A stretch of 64,000 bases of DNA, from the NCBI RefSeq assembly GCF_050003625.1, contig NC_134401.1, forward strand, positions 71,204,632 through 71,268,631. The letters are read 5' to 3'. Positions 30,430-43,050 of the stretch are shown here, in pieces. How positions within the stretch are numbered: the stretch's first letter is position 1; every line of letters starts with the position of its first letter. The position numbers were made by a program, and so were the translations under genes. The notes beneath the pieces were generated by a model. It ran no database searches. It saw nothing but the letters and a program-made list of their open reading frames with translations, and had not been told where the DNA came from. Origin of the DNA: Haematobia irritans. Lineage: Eukaryota; Arthropoda; Insecta; Diptera; Muscidae.

Positions 30430-30479
30430 ATCGAGCTAGTTCAGCGGGGCAAGAGCTGGCTCCCACAGACGATGGCCCC
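30420..30479 (+). promoter_or_regulatory. -1 ribosomal frameshift signal: slippery heptamer and pseudoknot
   Basis: T TTA AAC at 30420-30426, in the gag frame, directly before the gag stop TAA (30427-30429). A 6-nt spacer leads to stem 1, GAGCTAG (30433-30439) with CTGGCTC (30456-30462), one G-U pair. GGGGC in the loop (30446-30450) pairs with GCCCC downstream (30475-30479) as stem 2, making an H-type pseudoknot. A -1 slip here enters exactly the pol frame, which is open from this point. Confidence 0.8.
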
Positions 30480-33400
30480 ACCATCTCCATAGCAATAGTT
30501 CAACAGAAAAATAACAATTTAACTATTGCGGGTGTTATTAATGGCGACAAGCGTACTTTGACGTTGGATACTGGTGCATCAAAGTCTATCATTAGATCTG
30601 ATTTAGTAAAAGGAAAAGTTACACCACTGATTGGAGTCAAGCTACGCACGGCTACAGGGGAACCCGCAACCGTATATGGAAAGGTCACCGTAAAATTAAC
30701 TATTGCTAACAAATCCGTTACTTATGATTTCATTGTGGCCGATATAGTAGACGAAGTTATAATTGGAGCGGATTTCATGATTGCTTTTGGCCTCAATCTG
30801 GATATGAAGCGTCGTGTAATGACATGGTGCGATGCCGAAATAACGGTAAACGTGGGATACGACGAGAATACACCTGTCAGACGTTTGACAACGAGCCAGT
30901 CAGAGTCTATACCACCGAATGCCGAAGCAATTATATGGGTTTCTATGAATGGAGATTGTGAAGTCGGCCAATTGTGGGTTGTTGAACCAGCAGAAAACAA
31001 AAGCAACAACATCTTGATAGCAAATGCCCTGGTAACAACGAACGAAGAGAGACTAATACCACTTCGTGTCTTGAACTTGTCTGACAATCATGAGCAAATT
31101 GTAAAATTTTCTGATATTGGAAAATGTACACCAGCCGAGGCAATAGTCAATTTGGAAGGCAACTCATCAAAGACACATGGAGCAGTGAGAAAACATCTAG
31201 AAGGGTATTTCGAGGCTTGGACACGTCATCTATCGCCGTCAGAGAGAAATAAAGCCAAGCAATTGTTGTGGAAAAACGCCTCTGCTTTTGCTTCTGAAAA
31301 GGGAAATCAAGGAAGAACATCTGTAGTGAAACATGAAATTAAAACCGCAGAAGAAAGGCCCATAAAACAGGCACCACGAAGTGTTCCCCTGGCAAAAAGA
31401 GACGAAGTTCAAAAGCTCATAAAGGAAATGGCGGAGAGTGGAGTGATCGAGCCATCATCAAGTCCTTGGTGTTCCCCAGTTGTGCTGGTCAAAAAGAAAG
31501 ATGGAAGTACCCGATTCTGCGTGGACTACAGAAAACTGAATGATGTCACCAAAAAGGACAGTTATCCGCTTCCACGCATTGATGACACGTTGGACACACT
31601 AGCCGGAACAACATGGTTTTCTACGCTTGATTTGCAGAGTGGATATTGGCAAGTAGAGATCGCCGAGAAAGACAAGGAAAAGACGGCTTTTGGCGTTAAT
31701 GGCGGTCTCTGACAATTCAATGTAATGCCGTTCGGGCTCTGCAACGCTCCGGCTACCTTCGAAAGATTGATGGAGCGGGTACTGAAGGGGTTGCACTGGA
31801 AGTCGTGCTTGATATACTTGGACGACATCATAGTGATGGGCAAAACATTTGACGAGCACCTTAAGAACTTGAAAGACGTTATCCAGCAATTGTCAGCTGC
31901 TGGTCTACGCCTTAACGCAAAGAAATGCTCCCTTTTCCAGCGGGAAGTTAAATACCTGGGTCATCATGTGACTGCAGAGGGCATATCCACCGATGAAGAC
32001 AAAATCCAAGCTGTCAGAGATTGGCCACGACCCCGAAATCTCCACGAATTAAGAAGTTTCCTTGGGTTATGTACATATTACCGACGATTCGTCCCAAACT
32101 TCGCCAGCATCGCCGCTAGTCTCCATAAATTGACGCAAAAAGGTCAGAAGTTCCAGTGGAGCGACGAACAGGAGGAGTCATTCCAACATTTAAAAGAACT
32201 TTTATGTTCAGCTCCTGTTCTAGCGTATCCTATTCCGGGCGAAAAATTTGTTTTGGATACAGATGCTAGCGCACATGGTATTGGAGGTGTGCTATCCCAA
32301 CAGATAGACGGCAAGGAGAAGGTCATCGGATATTTCAGCCGAACGTTATCCAAGCCCGAAAAGAACTACTGTGTAACGCGACGAGAGCTGCTAGCCGTCA
32401 TAGAGAGTGTAAAACATTATCATAAATATTTGTATGGACAACACTTCTTGCTCAGGACTGATCACTCAGCTCTACGATGGTTGCTCCAATTCAAGAATCC
32501 GGAAGCTCAACTGGCACGTTGGATCGAGAGGCTCCAAAGCTATGATTTCAGTGTCGAGCATAGAAAAGGTGGAAAACACGGTAACGCTGACGCTTTGTCA
32601 CGTCGACCTTGCAGTATAGAATGCAAGCACTGCTCGAAAGCTGAACATAAGGAGGAGATTGTTGATATTCGGCTGTTACACATCGAATCTGGAGTGGACT
32701 GGCCAACAGAACAGCGTAAAGATCCCATTTTGAGCAAAATTATTTCGGCAAAGGAAGAGAACGAGAAGCCCAGTAAGAAAGACATCGCAGCCGAAAGTCC
32801 ACTTATGAAATCATACTGGGCTCAATGGGATAGTTTAGTTCTAGTCAATGGATCCCTGCAACGTAAATGGGAAAGCGAAGATGGCAAGAGCAGCCGAAAT
32901 TTGATCATCGTTCCAGATTCCAAAATAAGAGACGTTTTGGCGGAGTTCCATAATGGTCCCAGTGGAGGTCATCTGGGAATAACCAAAACCGCCGAGAAAG
33001 TGAAGCAACGATTCTACTGGGTTGGATGCCAGAAATCAATTGCTGAATGGGTAGCCAATTGCGAGAAGTGCATGAAGGCGAAAGGTCCAACAAGGAAAAG
33101 TCGAGGTCCTATGCAAGAATATAGACCAGGAGCCCCGTTTGAAAGAATAGCAATGGACGTGGCAGGCCCTTTCCCAGTAAGTGATTCTGGAAACCGTTAT
33201 GTCCTTGTGGTCATGGATTACTTCAGCAAATGGCCGGAGGTGTATGCAATTCCAAACCAAGAGGCAAAAACGATTGTGGATGTGGTCAACAAAAACTGGA
33301 TATGTCGCTACGGTGTGCCGTCCGAGATTCACTCAGACCAGGGAAGAAATTTTGAATCGGCCATATTCAAAGAGATGTGTGAATCCCTTGGTATCAAGAA

Positions 33401-34007
33401 AACGAGGACTACGCCATTACATCCACAATCCGATGGCATGGTAGAAAGGTTTAATCGCACTCTGGAGGAACATCTTCGAAAAGTAGTGGACAACGGCCAG
33501 AGGGACTGGGACGAGCATATACCAAAGTTTTTGCTGTCGTATAGATCTGCCATTCATGATTCCACCTCTCGAACACCGGCCAATGTTCTATTCGGAACTG
33601 AGTTGAAGTTACCTGGAGATCTGATATTCGGCGCTAAACCTAATGAGCTCGCCATGGAAGAAAACAGAAACGACATCCCAAACACTTTCGGTGAAGTTCA
33701 CGAATCAGTGCGCAACAAAATAAAAATGGTCAGCAACAGAATGAAGGCGAGATACGATCGTGCTGTAAATACTGAGGGCTTCCAAGAAGAATTGGTTCTG
33801 CTATTTAACCCGCAACGAAAGAAAGGATTATGTCCTAAACTGCAAAGACAGTGGGAAGGCCCATACAAAGTCATCAAGAAGATCAATGATGTTGTATACC
33901 GGATTCAGAAGGACGACAGCCCTAGATCAAAGATGAAAGTTGTACATCTGGAACGATTGGCTCCTTACGGAACAGGTTCTGTGCCTGTTCGGGACGAACA
34001 GGCTTAA
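30420..34007 (+). pseudogene. Gypsy pol: protease, reverse transcriptase, RNase H, integrase (one internal stop)
   Basis: Entered by -1 frameshift. Counting from 30420: protease LDTGASKSII near residue 50; reverse transcriptase from about 300, with YLDDIIV near 465; RNase H LDTDASAHG near 611; integrase zinc-binding part (HNGPSGGHLG ... CEKCMKAKG) near 840-885; catalytic residues in AMDVAGPF, HSDQGRNF and PQSDGMVERFN; a GPY-type end (QWEGPYKVIKK). The only lesion is TGA at 31710-31712, in a conserved stretch just before QFNVMPFGLCNAP, where related elements usually have Trp. About 1,195 codons otherwise read through. Activities are cDNA synthesis and integration. The element may have been active very recently, or a readthrough or sequencing error is possible. 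Confidence 0.9.
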
Positions 34008-34018
34008 GCGGGAGGCAG

Positions 34019-34588
34019 TGTTACGAATTTGATAATTATAGATATAAGTTTATTTAAATTAGTTTCCGTTAATTTAAAACTTCAAATTGTAACGATAACA
34101 TTTCGCTATCACTTGTTGGAATCATCTATTCATTTTCTAGTATTTTCCTGAATTTCTTTTATGTTCTTTTGTTTGCTTACCGAAATGTTAGTTCTTACTC
34201 TCTCATAGAATAGCAACCCCTTTGCTTTGTTATTCTGCATTCTGCATTCTCATTTCATCTCATTGTCATTGTTGTTGTAGTAATGCGATGCCACCAGATG
34301 AACAGCTTAATGGTCGTAGATCCTTCTAGCATTGTCTAAGAATGTTCTGGCGTTGCCAGAATATTGTAGTGCTACCAGAATGTTCTCGTATTGCCACACT
34401 GTCATATATAAAAGCGCTCGCATGCTGCTAACGAGTCAGTCTTAATTAAAGCGTCAAACGAATAACTTCAGTGTGAACGAATTGTAAAGTGTGAAGTCAT
34501 AGTAAATAAATTGTAGATTGTCGTTATTTAAAAGAACTGTGTTTTAATTGTCGGGTAATTAAAAACGCCTAAATATAAAAGCGTAACA
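34019..34588 (+). repeat. Gypsy 3' LTR
   Basis: 570 bp, without the insert seen in the 5' LTR. TATATAAAAG at 34405-34414, initiator TCAGTC near 34436, AATAAA near 34504, ending GCGTAACA. Confidence 0.92.
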
Positions 34589-34592
34589 GTAT

Positions 34593-35208
34593 GTTTGTCA
34601 AATTTATTTGGGCAAAGACCTGTATACTGCAACATGGTTGGATGGACGGCCGTTTCGGATTTACCGAATGGATTATCCCACCTTAATGGTTTTAAAGCTG
34701 AGATCAAACAACAAAAATGTTCCTAAAAAGTCTAATAATATTAAAAATAAATAAATAAATTTGGCCCAAATATAAGTTCTGGCAACATTGGGCTTAAGTT
34801 CTTTTCAGACATTTATGTCATGTTCATGTACATCGAACGAGATCTTCCTTTCGCATTTCAAAAGAAAGAAAATTGTCGAAAGCCACGTCCCTTCATATTT
34901 TGTTGTCGAGTAACATTTGAATGACTTCTCAGGCCAAAAATTTGAAGATACTCATTTTTAATAATCACTGAGTGGTAAAAATTCAAATTCCTTACCAAAT
35001 AATCGATTATATTCTTGCGACACTTGGAAGATTAAGTAAGTATTTTTTATGTAAGTGAAAACTGAGTTGAATTGTTACTACTTAGCATTGAATAGTATTT
35101 CCTAAGTAAGTGAAAACTGAGTAGAAATTTTTACTACTTAGCATTGAAAAGCCGCACAGAACGTAATGTCCACAAATGTTAAACAAAGCTACTACATATT
35201 CCTCTAGT
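34593..35208. other. Flank of gypsy, no gene seen
   Basis: AT-rich. A near-duplicate of about 60 bp (TAAGTGAAAACTGAGT... at about 35055 and 35108) is the only structure noticed. Confidence 0.5.
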
Positions 35209-36082
35209 GCACTGGTAGAAAAAGTTTCGTTAATACGATGAACTCCTACGTTGTATTAACAAAATTCTTCATTAAAAGTCAGCCAATTTACGAAACCATT
35301 TATGAAATACATTTCGTAGTATTAACGAATAATTACGTTGCAAGAAAAGTATATAATTAAACCTCTGCCAGACGTACTCTTTTAAAGAGCACATGTGCTC
35401 TTTTATACAAAATGTGCTCTTAAAACAAGGCAGGCCAAAAGAGCACGCAAAAGTGCTCTATTTTTAGTTAAGTGCTCTTTTTATGCATCCCAACAAATAT
35501 TAATCCAAATCGATTCAATAAATGGTAAAAGTAAACTGAAAATACGTAAATGTCACACTAAGAGATTTTCCTAGCCGTTATTTTCTAATTAAATAGTGTT
35601 TTACTTTATATATCAAAGTCGTAAAAGAGCACGCCGATGTTGCTTCTTCACTTTGTACTCTGTTCTAAATGTAAACAAACTTATTCAATAACGTTTTTCA
35701 CGAAAACACCAAAAAATTACTTGCAAAGTATTATAAGAAAATAAGCTTGAGTTGAAAGTGGGTTATTTATGTTTATGGTATGAACCTTTATGTTATGTTT
35801 AAATGAATTATATTTCAATAAATTGGAATTAAATGTTTTTCTTTTATTTGAAAAAGTTTGCTCTATTTTTTCGTATGTGCTCCTTTTATAAGCTGAATGT
35901 GCTCTTTTTGCCTCTTCAAAATCTGTCATCCCTAGTTGCAACACCGTAGCCATATTTGGTTGTACTAACGAAAATTATTCGTTTTATGAATGAAACTTAT
36001 TCATTGTATGAACCCAGTTTTTTCATTGTCTGAATGAAAGACTTACGTTTTATCAATGAAAATAAACGTTATATTAATGAAA
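35209..36082. mobile_element. Miniature element with TTCGTTAAT-type ends, interrupted
   Basis: The left part (CACTGGTAGAAAAAGTTTCG...) resembles the inverted right end of the element at 36283-36513, with the shared inner motif TTAAAAGTCAGCCAA. The right part (to about 36082) continues the ATTAACGAA/TTCATT style. A different repeat (35341-35934) separates the halves. Ends are approximate. Confidence 0.5.
35341..35934. mobile_element. Element rich in GAGCAC/GTGCTC motifs
   Basis: AAAGAGCAC and its complement GTGCTCTTT occur about a dozen times, dense near both ends. GTTGCAA stands just outside each side (35336-35342, 35935-35941), suggesting a 7-8-bp target duplication as in hAT elements. The right end reads ATCTGTCATCCCTA. 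No transposase. A minus-strand frame at 35717-35953 is incidental. Confidence 0.55.
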
Positions 36083-36185
36083 CCTAAGGAATTACTGCAT
36101 TTGAGTTTAGTCATTGGTAGAGCATCTTTTTGTTTGTTAGAATCTTAGAAATATAATTTAATTACAATAGGAAATAACATTTGAG

Positions 36186-36250
36186 TCACGGGAGCCACCG
36201 TGGTGCATACACAGGTTCGTGGGTTCGATTCCTGCTTCGACCGAACACCA
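36186..36250 (+). repeat. tRNA-like short element, truncated
   Basis: GTGGGTTCGATTCCTGC is a clear box B with T-arm; box A is damaged (GGAGCCACCGTGGTGCAT). Followed by TTCGACCGAACACC, a 3' part I recall from muscid short elements. Confidence 0.5.
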
Positions 36251-36282
36251 AAAAGTTTCTGTAAGTGGTTTCGCTGCACACA

Positions 36283-36513
36283 CACAAAGAAAATTTCATT
36301 AAAACTCAGCCAACGAAAAATTTTCATTGATATAACGAATCATTTTCATTAATACAATGAAAATATTCGTTAATGGTACGAAACGTTACGTTAATTAATA
36401 GAAAATTCGTTATAATAACGAAATATTTCGTTGTATTAACGAATTTATTTCGTTGGCTGACTTTTAACGACACATTTCGTTAATATAACGAAACTTTTTC
36501 TATTAGTGAAATG
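36283..36513. mobile_element. Miniature element with ATTAACGAA motifs
   Basis: Inner inverted repeat CATTAAAACTCAGCCAACGA (left) against GTTAAAAGTCAGCCAACGA (right, inverted). The body is made of TTCGTTAATATAACGAA-type palindromes. Ends CACACAAAGAAAA and TTTTTCTATTAGTG. No ORF. Confidence 0.65.
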
Positions 36514-37735
36514 TGGAACGCCGTTCGGACTCGACTATAAAAAGGAGGTCCCTCGCCAATCGTATCGCCGTGGCGATTTATGGCAGACACAATTTCTCCA
36601 ATTTTTTGCCACGATGATTCATTCCGGTAATTGTTCCGCTTTATTCATCTGAAAGTTGACTTCCCCGAGGCATTTCCACTAAATTTCAACTAAAGGATAT
36701 AAACTTTATAAAAAGTTACATTGGGCTATTCCCCATCAAGTTATAATAAAATTTGCATCAAAGAGATTTAATTATATACTTTTCTTACTGATTTAGTTTT
36801 GATTTTAGCAGCTAACTCGAACTTAGCACCCACTTAAAGATTAAAAATTTAAACTAATTTTTTTTTGCGAATATATAAAACAAAACACCAATTTGACTCA
36901 CCCACGGTCTAGGTTTATTATTCACAATGAAACTGTAAAGAGCCTGTGCACTCTTCAGCGAAAAGAACGTAAATGTGAATACAAACGACCAAATTAAGGT
37001 TTGTCCACCAGGCAATTTTTTAGTTCAACTTTTTTTTTCAAGATACACACGCTCACTGTCATCTATACATGTGTATGTACACATTACATAGACGTTACAA
37101 ATTTAATGTGTTGTGACGCAGTGTTGCCAGGTTGGGGTTTACCCCAAATTTAGGTGGTCTTTGCACGTTAGGGGGGATTTTCAGGGATTACTTTTATTTT
37201 GGGGTTTTCTAGGGGTAAAAAATATTTAACGTCTAGAAAAGTAAAGCAATTCTCAACCGAATTCGGAGCAATCTTTGCATGAATATGGTGAAAACCATAC
37301 CCGGAAGATCAACACAAATCCCTAGATATAACATTCCATTCGCTACCCGTTTCAAATTCGTCCTACACAGAAAAAAAGTGTCTCGTAAATTTAAGCAGAT
37401 TTTTACAATAACTTATTACAAAAATTTTCCAGAATTTTAGTTCATTTTTCGTATATTCAAAGAAAATTAACTACTCGAAAGGAAAATTTTCAAATTTTAA
37501 GTAGCAATGGTTTAGTTCATGGCCTACAAGATACGATGGAAATTTCCTTAAAAATTTTCTTAACTGGTAGTTAAAAATTCATTCGTCATACTATAAAACT
37601 ACTTATGAAATGTAAAATACTTTCTAAATAATAAGTGCAACTTACTATAAAGAGTTTTTGTATGAGAAAATATTTTTATACGCAAATTTAACTTGAAAGC
37701 GGATACCAATTTCTTACGGACATTTTTTTTTTATT
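36514..37735. other. Mixed repeat-like stretch, no gene seen
   Basis: Includes a G/C-run segment (TTGGGGTTTACCCC near 37132-37148) and, from 37362, an ACACAGAAAAAAAGTGTC start typical of fly miniature elements, whose other end I could not fix. Confidence 0.4.
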
Positions 37736-37914
37736 ATTGAATTCAAATGTATTTAATACAGAAACATTGTGCCTCAGTGCCAACTATGGATTTAAAAAGG
37801 CTGATAAGTTGGTTTAAACCATAATAATTTTCCTTATATTAATACATATAAAAAAAAAGATAAATGTACATTATATAATAAAAGCATAAAAAATACTATG
37901 AAGAGCAAAAAAAA

Positions 37915-39603
37915 TTATGTAAGAAGTGCATCCACGTTATTTATCAAATAATCTTTTGCTTTTGTTTTAAATGTTGATATATTTGTGATATTTCTCAGGT
38001 TTGACGGCAACTGTTTGTATTCCATAGGTCCATTAAAGCTTATTTTCTGTTTGGTCAACTCTAAACGACCTCTAGAAAAAATTAATTGATTTGCTTGTCT
38101 AGTCATTCTACCCATTTGTGATAAATTATCACTAAATTTTACAGAATGGGGACTAATTCCGTGCAAGCTTTTGAAAACATACATCAAAAGGCGATGTTTA
38201 TAAATTCCTTGTACAGGGAGAACAGTTTTTGCATAATAAGTCAATTGTATAAGTCAATTGTGTGAAATCTAGAATGTAAATTGATTACTATTTTCAAGGC
38301 CTTATTTTGAATTGCCTGTAATGATTTGATTGTCGCACTTTTCCTAGCGCAATAAGTTATCGGAAGATATGTTAAGTGGGAATGAATCAGCGATTGATAC
38401 AACAACATCTTCGATCTATGATCAAGTTTCTGTCTGAACTTGTGCAGAACACCAATCCCTGATGACAGTTTCAATTTTAATAAGTCCATGTGACCTTCCC
38501 ATTGCAAGTTACTGCTCAAATTCATTCCTAAATATGTAACACTGTCCGACTCCAAAATAAAATTCCCATCCACATACACCCCCATCTTCTCATTATCCCC
38601 AGCAATCTGAGGCCTAAATCGTATGAACTTTGTCTTATTCGAATTAAGAACTAACTTATTTACTTTCAAGAAGTCTGATAAAATCGCTGCATCCCATTAA
38701 ATTTTAGCCTCCACATAGTTATAGTGATACAAAAGGCAAATGTCGTCCGCGAACATTTACAACTCTCCGTTTTATTCCAAATTCTGTAAATCATTTATAA
38801 AAATGTTAAACAATAAGGGGCCTATAACGCTTCCTTGTGGAACTCCACTTAATACCTCTAGTTGACCGCTGATACATTCTCCTATGTGGACATATTGCTT
38901 TCTCCCTCTCAGATAGTTCGATAGCTCCCTGGGAAAACCCATAGTAATGTAATTTCTCTATTAAAATGCAATGATCGACCAAATCGAACGCCAGCTGCCC
39001 CTCTGTAACCACTATCAAGTCCTCTACAAATATAATCAACAACATTTACCAGTGCTTCCTCAGTTCCTACCCCTTTCTAAGCCCATATTGCCTGCAGTAT
39101 ATAAGTTTATGCTTCTCAAGGTGAGCTGTCATTTGGTCGAACATTAACTTTTCAAATATTTTCCCCACACTGGAGAGAAGCGATATAGGCCGATAGTTTT
39201 CAACTTTATTGGAATTAACTTTTTTTGGTACCGGTACAATTTTGTGCAACTTAAGTATATCAGGAAACTTCGACTCATCGATCATATTGTTGTAAATCAT
39301 TGCGAGTGCTTCTGAAGTAATGGACTTACGTAGTTGCAACATTCTAGAATTAATATTGTCAAAACCACAGCTCTTATTGGCTTGTAATGTATCGAGTATT
39401 CTCTCAACAGTATGAGGTTCAGTAGGTTCAAAATTAAAACAGATATTAGATGGGAGTATAAGAGTACCATATATATTCATATCAACAGCGTCATAAGACA
39501 TTTCACATCGTAAATTGTTCACCGATTCAAAAAAGTATCTATTATACACTTCAGCTTTTTCAGCATCTGAAGTGATAATAGTTAATAATAGATGGTACAA
39601 CAT
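37915..39603 (-). pseudogene. Dead LINE reverse transcriptase (CR1/Jockey-like)
   Basis: From high to low coordinates: AEKAEVYNRYFFESV, then reverse transcriptase blocks KSCGFDNINSRML, VPVPKKVNSNKVENYRPIS and FEKLMFDQM (39603-39067); FDLVDHCILIEKLHYYGF (38806-39045); the post-catalytic region NSNKTKFIRFRP with VTYLGMNL (38669-38241); and the C-terminus (38244-37915) with YKQLPSNLRNITNISTFK. The catalytic box region (around 38700-38800) is damaged, frames are shifted at least three times and the endonuclease is absent, so it is a 5'-truncated inactive copy. No RNase H, unlike the other LINE here. Clade is inferred. Confidence 0.75.
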
Positions 39604-40205
39604 TTCTCAATGAAATATTTTTAGTTCACATGTAATTAAATTTATAGACATTTTCGTCAAAAATGGATAGATATCATTTCATGAAGTTTTTGCTAATTTT
39701 AAGTTTAACGTTTCATCGTTCTTATACTAATATGCATTTAAGAGTATTGTTTTTAGAGTAAATTGTGGACAGATGCGATGAACTAATGCTTAGTACAGAG
39801 ATCTTTCTCGGTAAAGTGGAATATGTTTAATGTAAAGATGATGCTACTTGAATTTTTTTTTTGAGAGTGAGAGCATGCAATGCAATAATGAGAAATGGTA
39901 GCGAGTGATGGAGATGTTGTGCATATCTGAGCGTGGGGTTGTTTTTATTTTTGTTCTTTCAGTGGTTTGTGTGTGTGGGTTTCTTAATCGCGAATGGTTT
40001 ATTTGTCTGGATGAGGCGTTGTTTTCAATGTAGTCACATGTGTTTTTGTTGTTGTAGGAATGTTTTGGGAAGGGAATGAAGGTATGGAATATTTTGGTTT
40101 TTTGAGACATATATTGGTGTTTGTTTACTAAACCTTTTAAATGAAAGTTATTAATATTTTAGCAATGAGATGTACGATGGCGAAGTGATGATCGGTAGCT
40201 TAGAA
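39604..40205. other. Intergenic stretch, no gene seen
   Basis: AT- and GT-rich; an 88-codon minus-strand frame (39844-40110) is low complexity. No element ends recognised before the Family A left end at 40206. Confidence 0.5.
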
Positions 40206-40909
40206 CAAGTATATACGGCCGTAAGTTCGGCCAGGCCGAATCTTATGTACCCTCCACCATGGATTGTGTAGAAACTTCTACGAAAGACTGTCATCCACAA
40301 TCGAATTACTTGGGTTGTGGTATCTTAAAACTTCTTAACATCGTTTTCTAAATTGTGAGTTAGTCCATACGTGGTATAGATTAGACAAAAAAGTTATGTA
40401 TAGTTAAGTCTACAAATAATTACGAATCGATATGGACTTTTTGCACGGTACGTAGAGAGCCAGAATTGAAATATGGGGGTCGCTTATATGGGGGCTATAT
40501 ACAATTATGAACTTGATATGGACCAATTTTTGTGTGATTGGAAATCGATTTATCGGAGGGATATATATAACTATAGACCGATATGGACCTAGTTACGACC
40601 ACATACTAGCACAATGTACCAAATTTCAACTCACACGGATGAAATTTGCTCCTCCAAGAGGCTCCAAAACCAAATCTCGGGATCGGTTTATATGGGGCTA
40701 TATATGATTATGGACTGATATGGACCACTTTTGGCATGGTTGTTAAATATCATATACGATCACCACGTACCAAATTTCAAGCAGATCGGATGAATTTTGC
40801 TTCTCCAAAAGGCACCGGAGGTCAAATCTGGGGATCGGTTTATATGGGAGCTATATATAATTATGGGCTGATAGGAACCAATTCCTGCATGGTTGTTTGA
40901 TACTATATA

Positions 40910-42964
40910 CACACAAAAAAAAATTTTTTTTTTTGATTTCAATCACGAAAATCGCGGATTCAATCATTTTTTTAATTGAAATGTCTTCAATCACGAAAAT
41001 GATAGTATCAATCACCCATTTTGATTGAAAACCAACACGATTTTCAATTAAAAATTTAATTGACTTTTGTCACGGAATCAATTAATTGTGTGATTGAATC
41101 AATTAAAAACGTGATTGATTTTTAACATAAAATTCAATAACAGTTTTAATTGAATCAATTAAAATTTTAATTAATTTCGCGACAAAAAACAATCAACTAT
41201 TTGATTCATTCAATTAAATAATTAATTGAAATTGGCTATAAATTTCAATCAAAAAATTTATATATTGCGACCCCAAAATCGTATTTAATTTTATTTGAAA
41301 TAAAAGAAAATATGTGTTTCTTATAAAACATATTTAATATTTTATTATTTTTTGAATTATGCAATAGACAAATAAATTTTCTTGTCATTGTGGTTTGTTC
41401 TAACATAACTTACAAATACAATTACATAAATTACATAAATCATTATCTTCCTTATAATAATAACCATGTTAGCATGGTCCTTCTAATATGTAGATGCGCC
41501 TAGATTTCCAATAAATCAGCAGCCTGTAAGCTAAATTAGTTTTTCTGAAAGTAAACAGAATAATTCGAATTTAATTTTGTTAAATTAAAAGTTAATTTTG
41601 CATAGAATATCAAGATCAATTCTTAGTTCCAGGTTGCAGATTTATAATCTTCTTTTGCAGTTGTAGTCTTTTAGCATAAAAAGGTGTATTAAGGAGCTCG
41701 ATAATTTAATTTTAGTAACAATTCCTTTCCAAAATTTCCGCACATTGAATTCGTCTATTAAAATTTGAACCAATCATAGACAAAAATAATGGGAAAGCAA
41801 TGTAATATTTGGTATTATATTGATGATACTTTGCAATTTCTAAAAATAGAAAAAATATATAAATGGGAAATACATATTTTTATTATTTTCGGATATTTTT
41901 CATATTTTTAAATCCAAAAGAAAGAACTTTTTTACCATTACATAATTCAGCTCATTAGTTTATATATCAGATATACTGCTCTCTACTTGGGTTGAAACTG
42001 AAAAAGGCAGGTAAAACAAAAATACAATTTAATGCCAACGCCACTTCAAGGTGAATCTTCCAACAAACCCATACCGCTCTTGGTTTTAAGAAAACTAGGA
42101 GTGAAAAAAAAATTATAATTTTAAAAGATCAATACGGTACCCACTTTTTTGTTGCAAACATATTCTTACATATTTGATAAAATGATGGAGTTGATGGGAT
42201 TGATTGGTCAATTTCACGAAATAAAATTGGTTACTAAAAGAAATGAATAAAAAATATATTATTTTAGTCCGTTTAATGTAAACAGGCTTCAATGGAAAAC
42301 GGTATTCACATTTCACAATTTCTTACCTTCAATAAACGTAGATTGTTTTCCATTTTTACAATACCACAAAACACAAACAAAGGTAATTTCAAATACGTTC
42401 TCTCATATATTTTTTCAAACCTTTACCACGTGGCCATTTGTTGTTGCACACTTTATTTATTTCAACCCTTTGCTATGATTTGTTGTTGCGTTCAAAATAT
42501 TTATGTACACAGACAGACAGACAGAATGTCGCCAATCAGGTTTTTCAATTTACGCGAAAAACAAAAACCCAACCGTTCGTTACAAGTTACTTCTACAGAC
42601 TGATCTCTCCATCATACAATGTTGAATAAATACCCATTCTCTTGTTCTCTTTTCGCTCTTTCCATTGCTCAAAATTATTCGATTTCAATCACAAAAGTGA
42701 TTGGATCAATCACATGTGTAATTGGAAACGGGAAAAATTTCAATCACGTTTGTAATTGAAAATTATTTCCGAATTGATTAACAAATTGATTGAATCAATA
42801 ATTATTTTAATTGGAAACGTAACAAATATCAATCATTTTTTTAATTGGGTTTTATTCGGATTTGATTAAATAATTAATTGAATCAATTAACATATTAATT
42901 GAATCCGTTTCCAACTTCAATAAAGTGTTTAATTGAAAAAATGTTGGTGATAATTTTTTGTGTG
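40910..42964. mobile_element. Mariner-like non-autonomous element, 2.05 kb
   Basis: Ends CACACAAAAAA and TTTTTTGTGTG are inverted, flanked by TA duplications (40908-40909, 42965-42966) inside Family A. Subterminal zones of about 350 bp on each side are packed with AATTGAATCAATTAAAA and TCAATCAC motifs. The centre (41280-42640) is AT-rich and holds no transposase frame. Confidence 0.75.
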
Positions 42965-43050
42965 TACTAACATCACGTACCAAATTTCAACCGAATGGGA
43001 AGAATTTTGCTCTTCCAAGAGGCTCCGGAGGTCAAATCTGGTGATCGGTT

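Larger units (their letters stand above)
27165..34588 (+). mobile_element. Ty3/gypsy LTR retrotransposon, nearly intact
   Basis: LTRs at 27165-29098 (contains an insert) and 34019-34588 (570 bp), TG...ACA ends, flanked by a 4-bp duplication GTAT (27161-27164, 34589-34592). Order is gag (29140-30429), a -1 frameshift site, then pol with protease, reverse transcriptase, RNase H and integrase to 34007. A purine tract GCGGGAGGCAG precedes the 3' LTR. No envelope gene. The only coding lesion seen is one TGA in pol (31710). Confidence 0.94.
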
